Positions 7,901 through 8,708 of a DNA stretch of 8,708 bases are shown here, piece after piece. Position numbers and translations under genes: made by a program. Source of the stretch: G963669175 sp964648415 (lineage in GTDB: Bacteria > Electryoneota > Electryoneia > Electryoneales > Electryoneaceae). How positions within the stretch are numbered: the stretch's first letter is position 1; the number at the start of each line of letters is the position of its first letter. The DNA lies in NCBI GenBank assembly GCA_964648415.1, contig CAZYOC010000194.1, positions 1 to 8,708 of the forward strand, read 5' to 3'. The notes beneath the pieces are model-generated. The model had not been told where the DNA came from. It searched no databases and was given only the letters and a program-made list of their open reading frames with translations.

Positions 7901-8412
7901 ACGGCAACGACGCTTGGGAGCTGCGGCTGCGCAATGCCGTGACCATGGATATGGATCTCGAGACCCAGGGACGTTACGCGCGGCAGTACAAGCAGCTCGC
8001 CTACCGTTCCAGGACGGACCGTTTCCGTCTGCGAAGGGTGCAGTCAAAGGCGACCTGGCGGGTGACGCGGGCGTGGACGCTTAGCCTTCAGGGACGCGGG
8101 TTGTGGGACTCCCGGCTCGAAGACCCGGACGATGTGTTGGGCGTAGGAGTGCGGCCGGGAGTGGTCTGGTCCATCCGTAACCGTGGCCGGGTTTCCGCTG
8201 ATTTCGAGGCGCTGTGGGTGGAGACACCGTTGGCGAGTGTGCCCTACGAGCTGGCGGACAGCCGTCCCAAGGGACGCAATGGCCGGGGGAACCTGCTGGC
8301 TGAAGTGCAACTGGGCGAGCACCTGACCGGGAGGGCGGTGTACACGGTGCGGCTGGATGATGGCCGCGAGCCGCTGCATGTGGCGCGGATGGAAGTGAGC
8401 GCGTTTTTCTGA
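4978..8412 (+). CDS. Large exported protein, probable outer-membrane beta-barrel, function unknown
   Basis: A protein of 1144 residues from the GTG at 4978. I recognise no named family. The N-terminus LFLYLVGGSLFAQ is the core and cleavage site of a Sec signal peptide, but its basic segment (TKQAAL) is encoded upstream of the GTG, so the true start is uncertain. Two similar strand-turn modules are visible: GDTLQPGSDYTLDATKGLIT (55-74) and VYVDGELRTRGEQDDYIIDY (294-313) followed by SRGEITF. Between them, at about 140-210, is a long run of alternating strands with RGVQVGS, VKALLDDRNLPIQPEGTSRR and EIDQVYVDI. Several G-x-G-x-Y/GDY turns occur (GEGDYV, GNGSYT, SGDYAP, GQGEYI, IGDYIL). From about residue 500 on, alternating polar/aromatic strands suggest a transmembrane barrel. 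The protein ends VARMEVSAFF, with the terminal Phe typical of the outer-membrane insertion signal. Bases 6480-7135 are less GC-rich than the rest. Confidence 0.8.
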   Translation: MLFLYLVGGSLFAQSSPNHPGAATVTLDSDTLDTETQLQQRYIDPATFTAITASGDTLQPGSDYTLDATKGLITWLRPPEQTLTLRFRHLPIRVPDKLYRRSLKDARAADSLVAGEDAVLLPRAATGDNAGMFAEANLRRSGHIFRGVQVGSTSDPSLESGLRLQLGGRVTRDIEVKALLDDRNLPIQPEGTSRRLEEIDQVYVDIRSRRAHGRFGDYTLDYEGGRYGTFDRRLEGAQAEYLGPDIQVSASGAATKAQFHTNRFQGSFGVQGPYRLRGKNGEAPILVVGGSEKVYVDGELRTRGEQDDYIIDYSRGEITFMPRLPISSESRIEVQFEYSSDMYPRNLYSGRVEAATPNRKFRAVATAISEGDDKYNPISFDMTPATKRAIADHQDSGGPAAIPAADSLGPGEGDYVRRDTTWTDGDSYTFYQWSPPDNQGRPTGSWSVLFSEVGPGNGSYTRQYDAILGAFWFQWVGPDSGDYAPVRLVPLPVQHQLATLSLAAEPVDFVSIQSDVAASAYDPNTLHSKENSLNKGAHETTLNLHTRQVDGMRKLEAAFSYRSEASGFRPFGEDEEVDFNRKWGVVDSTISRSALSHTSIRLTARPLKNATVETKLERLDQGLFYSDRAGGRASYTGNIITSRVSYEYIKSGTTTHISSNTSDSDWRRADGMLSVKLGIWQPSVDGEWEHREQLYSSPGGLTGSDDYRYLRYRPMLTLLGWKGHSGHTAYQRRARDYEVGSSAGAGEYEEDTWEAAWSWLPIGLPFRSDVELVHREKRYTSADSADVTSDLAQLNAFYSPLGGALTVDLQYRLNQTVAQPAALVAYQVPAGQGEYIRVGEGDNVQYIYDPEIGDYILRSEPTGDALPTTDLTTRALIDWAPHRLPEGKGDIEGFGWEDISTSTELEIREVTRWDNPEEIYLFQLGAFQTDSTVSGRLLLRQDIHLWRMSRDFSARVRYEAEKRLTNLYLTGAERNGNDAWELRLRNAVTMDMDLETQGRYARQYKQLAYRSRTDRFRLRRVQSKATWRVTRAWTLSLQGRGLWDSRLEDPDDVLGVGVRPGVVWSIRNRGRVSADFEALWVETPLASVPYELADSRPKGRNGRGNLLAEVQLGEHLTGRAVYTVRLDDGREPLHVARMEVSAFF

Positions 8413-8420
8413 TCGGGGTT

Positions 8421-8461
8421 GAAAACGTGGAAAACGTGGAAAACGTGGAAAACGTGGAAAA
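8421..8461. repeat. 9-bp tandem repeat, GAAAACGTG x 4.5
   Basis: Four perfect copies of GAAAACGTG (8421-8456) are followed by a partial GAAAA, starting 8 bp after the barrel gene stop codon. The number of copies could vary by slipped-strand replication. Because it lies outside the coding frame it would not alter the protein. Confidence 0.9.
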
Positions 8462-8472
8462 AGATTTGCCCT

Positions 8473-8542
8473 GCCGGTCCTGTCAGGTCGTGAAGCGCGT
8501 CGGTTTGCGCTGGTGACCTGACAGAGGACATGGAGGACCGGC
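8473..8542. repeat. Nested long inverted repeat
   Basis: An outer stem GCCGGTCC (8473-8480) pairs with GGACCGGC (8535-8542). Directly inside it TGTCAGGTC (8481-8489) pairs with GACCTGACA (8515-8523). An innermost AGCGC/GCGCT pair (8494-8498 and 8507-8511) closes the loop. On the right side the two main stems are separated by an 11-nt bulge, GAGGACATGGA. No T run follows, so it is not a canonical terminator, although it could still protect or end the transcript of the barrel gene. Confidence 0.65.
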
Positions 8543-8555
8543 GCCCTCGCCGGTC
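8536..8555. repeat. Perfect GC-rich hairpin competing with the preceding inverted repeat
   Basis: GACCGGCG (8536-8543) and CGCCGGTC (8548-8555) form a perfect 8-bp stem with a CCCT tetraloop, followed by AAAAG. The left arm shares bases 8536-8542 with the outer stem of the previous element, so the two structures cannot form together. Confidence 0.6.
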
Positions 8556-8585
8556 AAAAGGAATCGAGAATTGCTATAAGTGAGA

Positions 8586-8616
8586 GGACATATATTAATT
8601 TTCGAAAGAAATGTCC
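8586..8616. repeat. AT-rich short inverted repeat
   Basis: GGACAT (8586-8591) and ATGTCC (8611-8616) are inverse complements around an AT-rich centre that contains the palindrome TTTCGAAA (8600-8607). The bases from 8556 to 8585 show no gene and no clear signal. Confidence 0.4.
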
Positions 8617-8624
8617 CGTGATGT

Positions 8625-8708
8625 CATTCCTGCGAAAGCAGGAATCCAGCGAGCGAGTGTCATTCCTGCGAAAGCAGGAATCCAGCGAACGAGTGTCATT
8701 CCTGCGAA
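8625..8708. repeat. 36-bp tandem repeat array, running off the window end
   Basis: Units begin with CATTCCTGCG at 8625, 8661 and 8697, a 36-bp period; the third is cut by the window end. Each contains the 8-bp stem ATTCCTGC/GCAGGAAT with a GAAA loop, followed by CCAGCGAGCGAGTGT or the one-base variant CCAGCGAACGAGTGT. The palindrome is the same element as in the 87-bp array but with a C-G pair replaced by T-A. The units are nearly identical end to end, so this is a tandem repeat and not a CRISPR. Confidence 0.85.

Noticed and set aside
8571..8596. Promoter TTGCTA / TATATT near the window end
   Set aside because: The spacing is only 14 bp, the region is AT-rich by nature, and no gene follows within the window.
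8625..8708. Possible CRISPR array with a 36-bp period
   Set aside because: There are no variable spacers; successive units are identical except for one base, so it is a plain tandem repeat, and no cas gene is in view.

Overview
The window is a GC-rich (about 60%) bacterial fragment with four protein genes, all on the + strand, separated by unusually repeat-rich gaps. It contains an assembly gap of exactly 100 N (4670-4769), so it probably comes from a draft or metagenome-assembled genome. The organism is very probably a diderm (Gram-negative type): the last gene encodes a large exported protein that looks like an outer-membrane beta-barrel and ends in Phe. The style of that protein and of the glycogen synthase recalls FCB-group or Marinimicrobia/KSB1-like lineages. 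That placement is an impression from memory, not a demonstrated one.

Layout. 63-1760 encodes a soluble diguanylate cyclase with an unrecognised N-terminal sensor region, a GAF-like domain and an intact GGEEF domain with an inhibitory RxxD site. 1830-3326 encodes glycogen synthase GlgA with all expected ADP-glucose-binding and catalytic motifs. A sigma70-like promoter candidate overlaps the end of the cyclase gene, and a rho-independent terminator candidate follows glgA. 3431-4288 encodes a secreted protein of about six beta-propeller blades. 4289-4977 has no convincing gene: it holds a 92-bp inverted-repeat element, a short perfect hairpin and an 87-bp tandem array built on the palindrome ATTCCCGC-GAAG-GCGGGAAT, interrupted by the N gap. 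4978-8412 encodes the 1144-residue putative outer-membrane protein. 8413-8708 is again non-coding and is a mosaic of at least five repeat types, ending in a 36-bp tandem array built on a covarying version of the same palindrome.

How the genes fit together. The first two link second-messenger signalling (c-di-GMP) with carbon storage by position only. The propeller protein and the large barrel protein are both exported and adjacent, so they could share an envelope function, but nothing in the sequence proves it.

Most notable. The 87-bp array abuts the barrel gene so closely that the gene has no normal start codon in front of its signal peptide. The unit is 29 codons long and is open in the same frame as the gene. 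If the gap is filled in phase, an ATG at 4436 would read through the whole array into the barrel protein. The barrel gene is also flanked on both sides, in the same orientation, by related palindromes that differ by a compensatory base-pair change.
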